Source: Kitasatospora sp. DSM 101779 (GTDB taxonomy: Bacteria > Actinomycetota > Actinomycetes > Streptomycetales > Streptomycetaceae). From it: a stretch of 47,145 bases of DNA. The DNA lies in the NCBI RefSeq assembly GCF_025655475.1, contig NZ_JAHTIK010000001.1, forward strand, positions 203,389 through 250,533. The letters are read 5' to 3'. The stretch's first letter is position 1. Each line of letters begins with the position of its first letter. Below, in pieces: positions 33,557-41,138 of the stretch. The translations under genes and the position numbers were made by a program. The notes beneath the pieces are model-generated. The model was not told the DNA's origin. It was given only the letters and a program-made list of their open reading frames with translations, and made no database searches.

Positions 33557-34078
33557 ATGGCCCTGAAACCGTCGGCATGCACCTCCGGCCTGGACCGGGC
33601 CGGAGTGCTGGTCCGCCAGATCACCGCTGCGCTGACCGCGGCCGGGCACACCGTCGCGGCGGCGGAGTCGCTGACCGGCGGGCGGCTGTGCGCGCAGCTG
33701 TGCGAGGCGCCGGGTGCGTCGGCCGCGTTCCGTGGCGGGATCGTTGCCTATGTGACGGATCTGAAGGAGGAGCTGCTCGGCGTGGAAGGCGACCTGCTGG
33801 CGCGGGTCGGGGCGGTTCATCCCGAGGTCGCCGCCCGCATGGCGGAGGGTGTTCGGCATCTCGCCCGCGCCACGTACGGGGTGGCCACCACGGGCGTCGC
33901 CGGGCCGGCGCCGCAGGACGGGTGTGACGTCGGAACGGTGTTCGTCGCGGTCTCCGGCCCTCGTGGGACCACGGCCGTGCAGGCCGCTCCCGGCACCAGG
34001 GATCGGGGCGATATCCAGCACGCGGCCCTCCTCGCGGCCCTGGAACTTCTCCGCGACGCGCTTCGGCCCCCGGGCTAG
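33557..34078 (+). CDS. CinA-type nicotinamide-nucleotide amidase domain protein
   Basis: A 173-residue stand-alone CinA C-terminal domain (PncC type). VAAAESLTGGRLCAQLCE, FRGGIVAYVTDLKEELLGV, GVATTGVAGPAPQDG and VGTVFVAVSGPRGTT are the family motifs, including the catalytic serine of ESLTGG. PncC hydrolyses NMN to nicotinic acid mononucleotide in the pyridine nucleotide salvage cycle. The GP-D of the motif is kept as GPAPQDG. ATG 33557 has a weak ribosome site. It stands divergent from the YbdK-type gene. Confidence 0.92.
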   Translation: MALKPSACTSGLDRAGVLVRQITAALTAAGHTVAAAESLTGGRLCAQLCEAPGASAAFRGGIVAYVTDLKEELLGVEGDLLARVGAVHPEVAARMAEGVRHLARATYGVATTGVAGPAPQDGCDVGTVFVAVSGPRGTTAVQAAPGTRDRGDIQHAALLAALELLRDALRPPG

Positions 34079-34839
34079 CTGTACTCGGCCGACACAGGTG
34101 CTTGCGCTCGGCGCTGAACGCCCGGTACTCGGTCTCGGAGACGGCGGCACCGGTGACCAGGTCCTTGCCGTACGTCTCGCAGGCCTCCGCCGCGGCCCAG
34201 CCGGTGCCGTCGGTGCAGAGCCGCTCGGTGCCTTCGGGTGCGTCCTCGGTGCAGGGCCACTGGATGCCGCTCGCACCGCGCAGCTTCGCGAAGCTGAGCC
34301 CGGTGTGGTCGCAGGGCCGGCCGGCCGAGCGCCGCTGCCACGCCTCGAACGCGTCCTCGGGGCCCTGTCAGTGGACGAGCGGCCCGTCGTCCTTGTCGCG
34401 CTGCCCGCTGGTGGAGAAGCCGACCACGCCGGGCCCGCGCTCGCGCAGCAGGCTCTGCGCCCGGGCGACGATGCCGGTCATGCCGTGTCCCGGTCGCAGG
34501 CCTCCAGTCGGTGCTCCCGGCGTACCGGCGGGGTGGTCAGCCGGTCGGCGGCGTGGTTGGCCTGCCGGCCGAAGAGGTCCTTGGGGCCGGGCCTGCCTCG
34601 GTTCACCCGGTCCCCTGCACGGCCGCGCACGCCCACGATCCGCCCGTCGGCGACGGCGATGTCCATGGCGTCGCCGTCGGAGTGCGGCAACGACGCGCCC
34701 TGCGACCAGCGTTCCACCCCGTCCGCGGCGGTGCCGGGCGCCGGGAAGCGGTCGAAGCGCACCGGCCACGGATCCCCGGGCCGGTGCGGGGTGGGGTCGC
34801 CCCAGGGCTGTGCGACTCGATCCACCGCCGGTTCCATGG
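34078..34839 (-). pseudogene. Molybdopterin oxidoreductase relic with large internal deletion
   Basis: The 5' part (34839 to about 34480) encodes VERWSQGASLPHSDGDAMDI, AVADGRIVGVRGRAGDRVNR and PKDLFGRQANHAADRLTTPP, the N-terminal region of molybdopterin oxidoreductases of the formate dehydrogenase/nitrate reductase type. It shifts frame into IVARAQSLLRERGPGVVGFS and then stops. The 3' part (about 34370 to 34081) encodes EDAFEAWQRRSAGRPCDHTG, SGIQWPCTEDAPEGTERL and CETYGKDLVTGAAVSETEYR, a block that normally lies several hundred residues further on. The cofactor-binding core is thus deleted. It is dead. Confidence 0.85.
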
Positions 34840-34864
34840 CCTGCCTCCACACTCGCCTGGCGAG

Positions 34865-34882
34865 GGTAGGGGCGTCTACCCG
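34865..34882. promoter_or_regulatory. Small inverted repeat upstream of DUF6131 gene
   Basis: GGGTAG-gggcgt-CTACCC forms a 6-bp stem. It lies between the molybdopterin oxidoreductase relic and the DUF6131 promoter. It may be a regulator site or a chance hairpin. Confidence 0.25.
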
Positions 34883-34947
34883 CGCGAACGACCGCTACGC
34901 TCCGGGGCAGCCCGCACAGCCGCCCCTCGGCTGGCAGGCACGTGCGA

Positions 34948-34972
34948 GTTTGATCGAGCAGCTGGGCGGTAT
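34948..34972 (+). promoter_or_regulatory. SigB-like promoter of the DUF6131 gene
   Basis: GTTT (34948-34951), 15 bases, CGGTAT (34967-34972), followed by ACG. It differs from the gvpA elements by one base in the -10 box. Transcription would start about 85 nt before ATG 35067. Confidence 0.45.
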
Positions 34973-35066
34973 ACGCCGGTTCGCAAGCAGTCACCTGGCA
35001 GCGGCCACACCGTCGACACCCGACCGCTTCAGGTCCGTGTCACCACCCGTTGCACCGGAGGTTTCC

Positions 35067-35222
35067 ATGATCGTGCTTGGCGTCATCCTGCTCATCATCG
35101 GCTTCGCCACAGGGATCTCGATCCTGTGGACAATCGGCCTCATCCTTGCCGTCGTCGGCGTCGTCGTGCTGATTGCCGGCTCCCTCGGACACGCCGTCGG
35201 CCCCCGCCACCACTACTACTGA
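35067..35222 (+). CDS. Small two-helix membrane protein, DUF6131 type
   Basis: A 51-residue protein: VILLIIGFATGISILWTIG and LILAVVGVVVLIAGSLGHAV form two closely spaced membrane helices, followed by a histidine/tyrosine-rich end, RHHYY. ATG 35067 has an excellent ribosome site (GGAGG, 5 nt). The layout matches the DUF6131 family of tiny actinomycete membrane proteins, similar in style to stress-induced hydrophobic peptides. A SigB-like promoter precedes it. Function is unknown. Confidence 0.85.
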   Translation: MIVLGVILLIIGFATGISILWTIGLILAVVGVVVLIAGSLGHAVGPRHHYY

Positions 35223-35348
35223 CCCCCTGCGACGACACCGTGCGGGCGGCACCGCCAGGGCCCGCCCGCGCCCGGGCCACGGCCGGCTGACACAGCGCCA
35301 GCCGGCCGTGGCCGGTTGGGGACTCGTGCGGCGGGAAGGCGCGGACGC

Positions 35349-36371
35349 ATGACAGACCAGCACGGCAGCCACGTCCGACGGTCCGTGCCTTCGACATCGC
35401 ATGGCGGGCGACGTCCGGACAGCCCGCTGGACGTGCCGGCCCGCGGCTGGTGGCAGGTGCTGAAACGCACCGGCCGGGAGTTCCTCGCCGATGAACTCCC
35501 GGACCGGGCCGCGGCCCTCACCTACTACGCCATCCTGGCGATCTTCCCGGCGCTGCTGGTGCTGGTGTCCGTGCTGGCCCTGGCCGGCACGTCCGTCACC
35601 GATACCGTCCTGGACAACCTGCAGGCCCTGGCGCCGGGCTCGGCCCGCGACATCCTGCACGGTGCGATCACCCAGCTGCAGTCCGGCCGCGCTGCGGGCG
35701 GGTTCCTCGCCGTACTCGGTCTTGCCGGCGCCCTGTGGTCGGCGTCCGGATACATCGGCGCGTTCATCCGCGCCGCAAACGCCGTGTACGACATCCGCGA
35801 GGGCCGTCCGATGTGGAAGACGACCCCGCTGCGGATCGGTCTGACCCTGCTGACGATGGTTCTGCTCGTCGCCTGCGCGGTGATCGTCGTCTTCACCGGC
35901 CGGCTCGCCGAGCGTGCCGGGAGCCTGCTCGGCCTCGGCGAGACCGCGCTCACCGTCTGGGCCGTCGCGAAGTGGCCGGTCCTTGTACTGCTCGTCGCTC
36001 TGATGATCGCGCTGCTGTACTGGGCCGCGCCGAACGTCCGCGGCCGCGGCCTCGCCTGGACTTCTCCCGGCAGCCTGCTCGCCGTCCTGCTCTGGCTCGC
36101 CCTGTCCGCCGGCTTCGCCGCCTACGTCGCCGACTTCGGCTCCTACAACAAGACCTACGGCACACTCGCCGGCGTCGTCGTCTTCCTGATCTGGCTCTGG
36201 CTGACCAACCTCGCGATCCTCCTCGGCCTCGAACTCGACGCCGAACTCGCCCGCGAACAGGCCATCCGCACCGGCCGGCCCTGCGCCGAGGAGCCGTACG
36301 TCGAACCCCGCGACACCCGCACCTGGCCCGACAAGGACGACGGCGACGGCGACGGCCCCTGCGGGACTTGA
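35349..36371 (+). CDS. YihY/BrkB-family membrane protein
   Basis: A 340-residue membrane protein. WWQVLKRTGREFLADELPDR precedes six hydrophobic segments, beginning AALTYYAILAIFPALLVLVS; GYIGAFIRAANAVYDIREGR and the last PGSLLAVLLWLALSAGFAAY, VADFGSYNKTYGTLAGVVVF, LIWLWLTNLAILLGLELDAE blocks are diagnostic for the family. These proteins, once mislabelled as RNase BN, have no settled role. ATG 35349 has GGGAAGG 9 nt upstream. It probably is co-transcribed with the DUF6131 gene 127 bases upstream, and ends in a shared terminator. Confidence 0.93.
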   Translation: MTDQHGSHVRRSVPSTSHGGRRPDSPLDVPARGWWQVLKRTGREFLADELPDRAAALTYYAILAIFPALLVLVSVLALAGTSVTDTVLDNLQALAPGSARDILHGAITQLQSGRAAGGFLAVLGLAGALWSASGYIGAFIRAANAVYDIREGRPMWKTTPLRIGLTLLTMVLLVACAVIVVFTGRLAERAGSLLGLGETALTVWAVAKWPVLVLLVALMIALLYWAAPNVRGRGLAWTSPGSLLAVLLWLALSAGFAAYVADFGSYNKTYGTLAGVVVFLIWLWLTNLAILLGLELDAELAREQAIRTGRPCAEEPYVEPRDTRTWPDKDDGDGDGPCGT

Positions 36372-36385
36372 TCCCGTACCCGCAG
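36359..36385. terminator. Bidirectional terminator between BrkB and DUF4235 genes
   Basis: CTGCGGG (36359-36365) and CCCGCAG (36379-36385) form a 7-bp stem overlapping the BrkB stop codon. It lies between two convergent genes, ending 22 bases before the stop of the DUF4235 gene. Confidence 0.55.
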
Positions 36386-36406
36386 CGGGCCGCCGCGCAG
36401 GTGGGG

Positions 36407-36685
36407 TCAGCCGTCGTTGCCGGTGGGCCAGTGCCCCGTGGCCTTGCCGACGGCCACCGCACCGGTCCGGTCGAGCGCCGCCTTCACCAGCGCGAACACG
36501 GCACCTTGCAGCGCCGCCGCGAGGAGTACCTCGCTCCAGGTGCGGTCCTCGTCCGTCGCGTTCGGAGCGTCGCCCTCGTGGCCGGCGACCTTCCACACGC
36601 GCTTGAACACGGCGCTCGCCAGCACGCCGCCGAGGGCACCCACCACCATGCCGACGGGCTTGTAGACGATCCCGGAAAAACTCAC
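36407..36685 (-). CDS. DUF4235 membrane protein
   Basis: A 92-residue protein from GTG 36685, which has AGGAGGT 6 nt upstream. IVYKPVGMVVGALGGVLASA forms the first membrane segment, followed by VFKRVWKVAGHEGDAP; WSEVLLAAALQGAVFALVKA is the second. KRVWK and the DxxRTWSEVLLAAALQG block define DUF4235, widespread in actinomycetes and of unknown function. It is convergent with the BrkB-type gene. Confidence 0.9.
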   Translation of the reverse strand: MSFSGIVYKPVGMVVGALGGVLASAVFKRVWKVAGHEGDAPNATDEDRTWSEVLLAAALQGAVFALVKAALDRTGAVAVGKATGHWPTGNDG

Positions 36686-36818
36686 GACCTACCTCCTCCT
36701 CATGCCTTTCGGTCGGGGCCGGCCGCCGACGGGCCGCCGGCCCATGGCGGACAGGCGCGATCACGTGCCGACGGAGCGCCGCCCCGCCAGCGCCGTGTTG
36801 CGACCGGTTGTCCGGTGC

Positions 36819-37211
36819 TCAGTGCCCGGAGGTGGGGCTGTCGGGCTGCTGAGGGTCGACGCCGGTGTGGGCGCCCGCGTCGCGGCCGCCGCTCGGCCGG
36901 CCGGCCGGACCCCGCGCACCCTCGTCGTGCCGGTGCTTCGACGAGGCCGGGCTCTTGGCGGTGTGCTCACCGCGGCGGCCCTCGCTCTCCACGGTGTCCC
37001 CGGGCACCGGCTGGTCCTCCTCTTCGGCGTGTTCCTGCCCCGGCCCGGCGCCGGGCGCGTACGTGTCCGGGTCGAAGGAGCGGCGCGCGCTGTCGTTCGG
37101 CTCCTGGTGTTCCTCATCGATGTCGCCCGACCACCCGTGGTGGGCGCCCTCCATCCGGCTGGCTTGCCCCTCCTCCATGGACGGGTGCGACTTCGTCTGA
37201 CGCCCAGTCAT
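36819..37211 (-). CDS. Hydrophilic, probably disordered protein
   Basis: A 130-residue protein very rich in G, E, P, H and D, starting TGRQTKSHPSMEEGQASRME and containing DDIDEEHQEPN-like acidic stretches (GDIDEEHQEPNDSARRSFD). It has no membrane segment or catalytic motif and is likely disordered. ATG 37211 is chosen because GAGG lies 8 nt upstream; two ATGs 6 and 9 bases further up are closer to the ribosome site than is usual. It is followed 134 bases downstream by the DUF4235 gene, so joint transcription is possible. Similar hydrophilic proteins accompany desiccation or osmotic stress genes, but that is only analogy. Confidence 0.68.
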   Translation of the reverse strand: MTGRQTKSHPSMEEGQASRMEGAHHGWSGDIDEEHQEPNDSARRSFDPDTYAPGAGPGQEHAEEEDQPVPGDTVESEGRRGEHTAKSPASSKHRHDEGARGPAGRPSGGRDAGAHTGVDPQQPDSPTSGH

Positions 37212-37514
37212 GATCATCACCTCGCTTCACCGAGCCCGGCACGGTCGTCGGGCTCCCCCGGCGCCTGTCCACCCCGCACGTCCTCAACCCTGGCCGCCCA
37301 GAGCTCTCCGCTCAGTGGACGAGAGTCAGTGCCGCCCGCGCGCGACCGGCGACCGGGCACGGGCGAGGCCGACGTGCAAGGTCGCGAGCGGCCCGCGCGA
37401 TCCATTCCCATGCCACCCGGCAGGCGCCGGCCCCGGCCGCACGCCGCCCCCTCGCGGGACGGTCAGAGGCGGTCCCGGACCCGCTCGATGTCGAGGCGGG
37501 AGACAGGAGTCGTC
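37212..37514. other. Intergenic region, nothing recognised
   Basis: About 300 bases between divergent genes. It should hold the promoter of the hydrophilic protein gene, but no clear element was found. AGGAG of the next small gene is at the right edge. Confidence 0.4.
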
Positions 37515-37738
37515 ATGATGGCGCTCGCGCACCGATACCTGGCGGTCCTCCCCGGCCGCCCGGCAGCCAAGCCCCGCAGACGGGCACCGCCGTCACCGCC
37601 ACCGGCCGGACCGAGCTCGCCGGCCACCCGGTCTACACCGACGAGAGCGGGCACCTGAAGGTCGAGATCACCACAACGCCCGCCGCCAACTGGACCACCG
37701 CGCCACGGACTCGGCGCGTGCGACCGTCCGAGCCGGGT
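37515..37738 (+). pseudogene. Small DUF6296-like gene with frameshifts
   Basis: From ATG 37515 (AGGAG 5 nt upstream) the frame reads ALAHRYLAVLPGRP, then the likely continuation QTGTAVTATGRTELAGHPVY, TDESGHLKVEITTTP lies in another frame, and a final ATDSARATVRAG plus TAG lies in a third. Joined together they resemble small Streptomycetaceae proteins that begin YLVVLPG and contain a HPVYxDExGxLRVEI block, which I recall as DUF6296. Either the gene is broken or two single-base errors are present. Confidence 0.5.
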
Positions 37739-37988
37739 AGGCGGGACGAGACCCGCTGCCCGCTCTGGTGGCGAGCAGACCGCCGCGGCTGGGACTCGTG
37801 CCCCGCCGCGCCTTGTGGCGGTCGACGCGGATGCCTGTGACCACCGGGAGGCGCGGGCGCCGGTGTTGGGCGTGGAGTGGCGCGCAGCGTGGTGGTGTGC
37901 CTTCGCTCGCGCGGAGGAGGCGTCGGGCCGCGAGGGGCCGGCGGCGAACAAGGTGAGCCGGTGCGTACAGGTGAGCGGGAGCGGGTCG

Positions 37989-38993
37989 CTAATGGCCGGT
38001 ACGGGCGGCCCAGTCGAGCAGACGGTCGGTGGTCCAGGTCGTCACCAGCCGGTCCGGGCCCAGGCCTGCACGTGCCGCTCGGGCGTAGCCGGAGGACTGC
38101 CAGTGGAGTTGCTCGGGGGCGTGGGCGTCGGTGTCCACGGCGAAGAGGCAGCCCGCTTCCGCTGCTTGAAGGAGCAGGTCGTCCGGCGGGTCGCGCCGCT
38201 CGGGCCTGCAGTTGATCTCCACCGCCGTGTCGTTCTCGGCGCACGCGGCGAACACGGCCTGCGCGTCGAAGCGGGATTGCGGCCGGCCGCGGCCGGTGAC
38301 GATCCGGCCGGTGCAGTGACCGAGCACGTCGACCAGGGGGTTGCGCACCGCCGCGACCATGCGGGTGGTCATCGGGCCGGCGTCCGATCGGAGCTTGGAG
38401 TGCACCGAGGCCACCACGATGTCGAGACGGGTGAGGAGCTCGTCCTCCTGGTCGAGTGAGCCGTCGTCCAGGATGTCGCACTCGATTCCGGTGAGCAGCC
38501 GGAAGCCGGAGCCGAGCCGGGTGTTGACGTCGGCCACGACATCGATCTGGTGTCGCAGCCGGTCCGGGCTGAGGCCGTGGGCGACCGTGAGCCGCGGGGA
38601 GTGGTCGGTGAGGACGGCCCACTGGTGGCCGAGTGCGCGGGCGGCCTGCGCCATCTCGTCGATCGGGCTGCCGCCGTCCGACCAGTCCGAGTGCACGTGG
38701 CAGTCGCCCTCGCTCGCCTCCAGCAGTGCCCGGCCCGAGTTCGCGGCCGGCCCGATCTCCGCTTCCAGGCGAGCGAGGTAGGTGGGCGTCTCGCCGGTCG
38801 ACGCCTGGGCGATCACCTCGGCGGTCACCGGGCCGACGCCGCGCAGGCGTCCGGCCTCCTGCGCGTCCACCCGGCCCGGCGGCAGATCGCGGACGGCGTC
38901 GGCCGCCGTGTGGAAGGCCCGCACCCGGTAGGAGGACGCACCGCGCCACTCCAGGAGGAAGGCGATGCGGCGGAGCGCTTCGGCCGGATCCAT
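37989..38993 (-). CDS. PHP-domain phosphoesterase with helix-hairpin-helix region
   Basis: A 334-residue protein. Residues 1-75 resemble the DNA polymerase X-type N-terminal domain (DPAEALRRIAFLLEWRGASS, RLRGVGPVTAEVIAQA hairpin). Residues 95-330 form a PHP metallo-phosphoesterase domain: CHVHSDWSDGG, TDHSPRL, LLTGIECDI, VASVHSKLR, DVLGHCTGR and AVDTDAHAP supply the metal ligands. This matches stand-alone PHP proteins derived from the C-terminus of bacterial PolX. There is no polymerase core. The ribosome site GGAGG is only one base from ATG 38993, which is unusually close. Confidence 0.9.
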   Translation of the reverse strand: MDPAEALRRIAFLLEWRGASSYRVRAFHTAADAVRDLPPGRVDAQEAGRLRGVGPVTAEVIAQASTGETPTYLARLEAEIGPAANSGRALLEASEGDCHVHSDWSDGGSPIDEMAQAARALGHQWAVLTDHSPRLTVAHGLSPDRLRHQIDVVADVNTRLGSGFRLLTGIECDILDDGSLDQEDELLTRLDIVVASVHSKLRSDAGPMTTRMVAAVRNPLVDVLGHCTGRIVTGRGRPQSRFDAQAVFAACAENDTAVEINCRPERRDPPDDLLLQAAEAGCLFAVDTDAHAPEQLHWQSSGYARAARAGLGPDRLVTTWTTDRLLDWAARTGH

Positions 38994-39366
38994 ACCTCCA
39001 GTCTTCGCTACGCGGTCGACGTGCGCCGCGGGGTCGCACCCGCGGCCGGTGATCGCCGACGGCCAACCCCCGACCGCACCCGGCTCACCGGCGCGGTCCT
39101 GCTGTGGTTCGCCCTGTGCTGGCTCGCGCGCCGCAGGTCGTCCTCCGTCGCGCCGAGCGCCGCCGCGGGTCCTGGGACGCCGGCGGCGCCGGGGCTGCCC
39201 GGTCTGTGGCACCGTCCGCCGCGCCCCGGGGCAGTGCCGGCTGCCCCGCGGGGCGGGCCGTCCGGGTGGAACAGCCGCCGTCGGCCAGGGGCGGACGGCG
39301 GGGCGGGAACGTCTGTGGGCCGGGCGGGACAGCCCCGCCCGTGGCGCAAGCAGGAGGGACCGACAC
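38994..39366. other. Intergenic region, nothing recognised
   Basis: About 370 bases between divergent PHP and hemerythrin genes. It contains the hemerythrin ribosome site (GGAGGG) and presumably both promoters, but I could not assign any. Confidence 0.4.
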
Positions 39367-39927
39367 ATGGGACACGGCGGGAACGTCGTCGCGGAGCTGA
39401 AGGCTGACCATCGCGAGGTCGAGGAGATGTTCGGCCGGATCAAGGCCATGAGCACCGGCGGCCAGGAGCTACGGGACATGGTCGACGAGGTCACGATCGA
39501 GCTGGTGCGGCACTCGGTCGCCGAGGAGCAGTACCTCTACCCTGCGGTGCGCGAGCACCTCGCCGGCGGAGACCGGCTCGCGGACAAGGAGATCGACGAC
39601 CACGGCCGGGTCGAACGAATCCTCAAGCAGCTCGAGCGGATGGGCACCGACGACTCGCAGTTCCGGCCGCTGCTGCAGGAACTCATGGACGAGGTCACCG
39701 CCCACGTCCGCGACGAGGAGAACAACCTGTTCCCGATGATGGAACGGGCCTGTACGGCCGAGATGCTGAACGACCTCGGCGACAAGATCCGCCGCGCCAA
39801 GGCCATGGCCCCGACCCGGCCCCACCCCGCCGCGCCCAGCAGCCCCACCGCCAGCAAGCTGCTCGCTCCCGGCGCCGGCCTCGTCGACCGGGCGCGCGAC
39901 TTCGTCACCGGCCGCGGCAAGTCCTGA
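39367..39927 (+). CDS. Hemerythrin HHE-domain protein
   Basis: A 186-residue protein. The four-helix HHE domain covers residues 8-140, with iron-ligand histidines and acids in LKADHREVEEMFG, ELVRHSVAEEQYLYPAV, DDHGRVERIL and VTAHVRDEENNLFPMM. The C-terminal 40 residues are alanine/proline-rich. Such proteins bind a di-iron centre and are linked to oxygen, nitric oxide or peroxide handling and are often stress-induced in actinomycetes. ATG 39367 has GGAGGG 8-9 nt upstream. It stands alone. Confidence 0.93.
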   Translation: MGHGGNVVAELKADHREVEEMFGRIKAMSTGGQELRDMVDEVTIELVRHSVAEEQYLYPAVREHLAGGDRLADKEIDDHGRVERILKQLERMGTDDSQFRPLLQELMDEVTAHVRDEENNLFPMMERACTAEMLNDLGDKIRRAKAMAPTRPHPAAPSSPTASKLLAPGAGLVDRARDFVTGRGKS

Positions 39928-40121
39928 CCGACAGACGCCCGCCGCGAGTTTCCGGGACGGAGGCCGCGGGCGCGGGATCGGACGGGCGGACTCGGCCCCG
40001 TCCGGTCCCGCCGTGACCTGCACCATGCCGCCTGTGGCAGTCGGCTGCCTACACTGGCCTGCCACCACCGGGGCAGCGCCGCCCCGGGGCCCGTCGCCGG
40101 CACGCCCCCGAGGACCACCGC

Positions 40122-40649
40122 ATGCCCACCGACCTGACCCCCGTCGCCGCCGCATCCGCCCGCTGGCTGCTCACCGCCTACCCGCCGCCCCCGGGCGCCT
40201 TCAGCCGCGCGACCGCCGAGGCCCAGGCCCTGCAGGCCGCCACCGTCGCCGCCGCTCTCCGCTACCCCGCCGCGCTGGACGTCGAACTCCTGCACCTCCT
40301 CGGCCCCGGCGGCAGCCACCACCTCGACCAGCTCTCCGGCACCTCCGACTCCGCGGACCGTGCAGACGCCGGACAGGCCGACTGGCGCACCTGGGTGGAT
40401 GACACCGTCGTCAGCTGGGCCGCGTGCCTCCTCGCCGACCCGGCGCTCGCCGCACGCGCCCACCAGGCAGTGGCGGCCACCGACCACTCCGGGATCGCCG
40501 GCGACCCGCGGCGCCTGACCCTGCCCGCCCAGCGCGACACCGAGGCCGCGCCTCTGCTTCGCCACCCCGACCTGCTCGAACCCGTCGCCACCCTGCACCG
40601 GCCCCGGCTGCTGGCCCTGCTCACCCCCGAGGCGAGCCCACTGCCCTGA
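40122..40649 (+). CDS. Hypothetical alanine-rich soluble protein
   Basis: A 175-residue protein with strongly coding composition. It is predicted largely helical (SARWLLTAYPPPPGAFSRAT, AEAQALQAATVAAALRYPAA, WAACLLADPALAARAHQAVA). No membrane segment, signal peptide or known motif is visible. ATG 40122 follows GAGGA at about 9 nt. It lies downstream of the hemerythrin gene by 194 bases, probably as a separate unit. I do not recognise a family. Confidence 0.6.
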   Translation: MPTDLTPVAAASARWLLTAYPPPPGAFSRATAEAQALQAATVAAALRYPAALDVELLHLLGPGGSHHLDQLSGTSDSADRADAGQADWRTWVDDTVVSWAACLLADPALAARAHQAVAATDHSGIAGDPRRLTLPAQRDTEAAPLLRHPDLLEPVATLHRPRLLALLTPEASPLP

Positions 40650-41138
40650 CGCCCAGCGGGTGGGCAGGCCGGAGGCCACCGGTGACCGGCCGGCAAGCAG
40701 CGGCACCGTGCCGGTGTCGCCGACGCAGCAGCGGCTCTCCTCGTTCCCCGTCGGCCCTCGTCGACGCTCCGGGGCGCACCGCCACCGGCCCGGTGCGCAT
40801 GCGCCGCGGGGAGTCGGGATCGGCCGCCCGATGGTCCACCGTGAACCCGGCAGCATGGACGGCAACGGGCGGCGCGCTCGTGCGCACGCTGCACAGCCCC
40901 CACGCTGCCGGTCGGCGCGCAGCACGGTCCGCTCGCCACGGGCGAGACCGGGCAGTGGTGCCGGGGAGCCCGGTCGCCGCTGCCACGCCGGTGCCGCGGC
41001 AGGCGGGTCGCGGGCGGAGAGCGGGTTGCCGTTCTCGGCGCGCTCGCGAGGCCCGGGCGGAGGAATGACGGGACCCACTGATCTTCCGGCGGGCGCCTCG
41101 CTCGCCCCACCAGGGCCGGGCGGAGCGGCAAGAGCGGG
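40650..41138. other. Intergenic region, nothing recognised
   Basis: Nearly 490 bases between convergent genes. No hairpin, repeat or coding remnant stood out on either strand. Confidence 0.4.
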
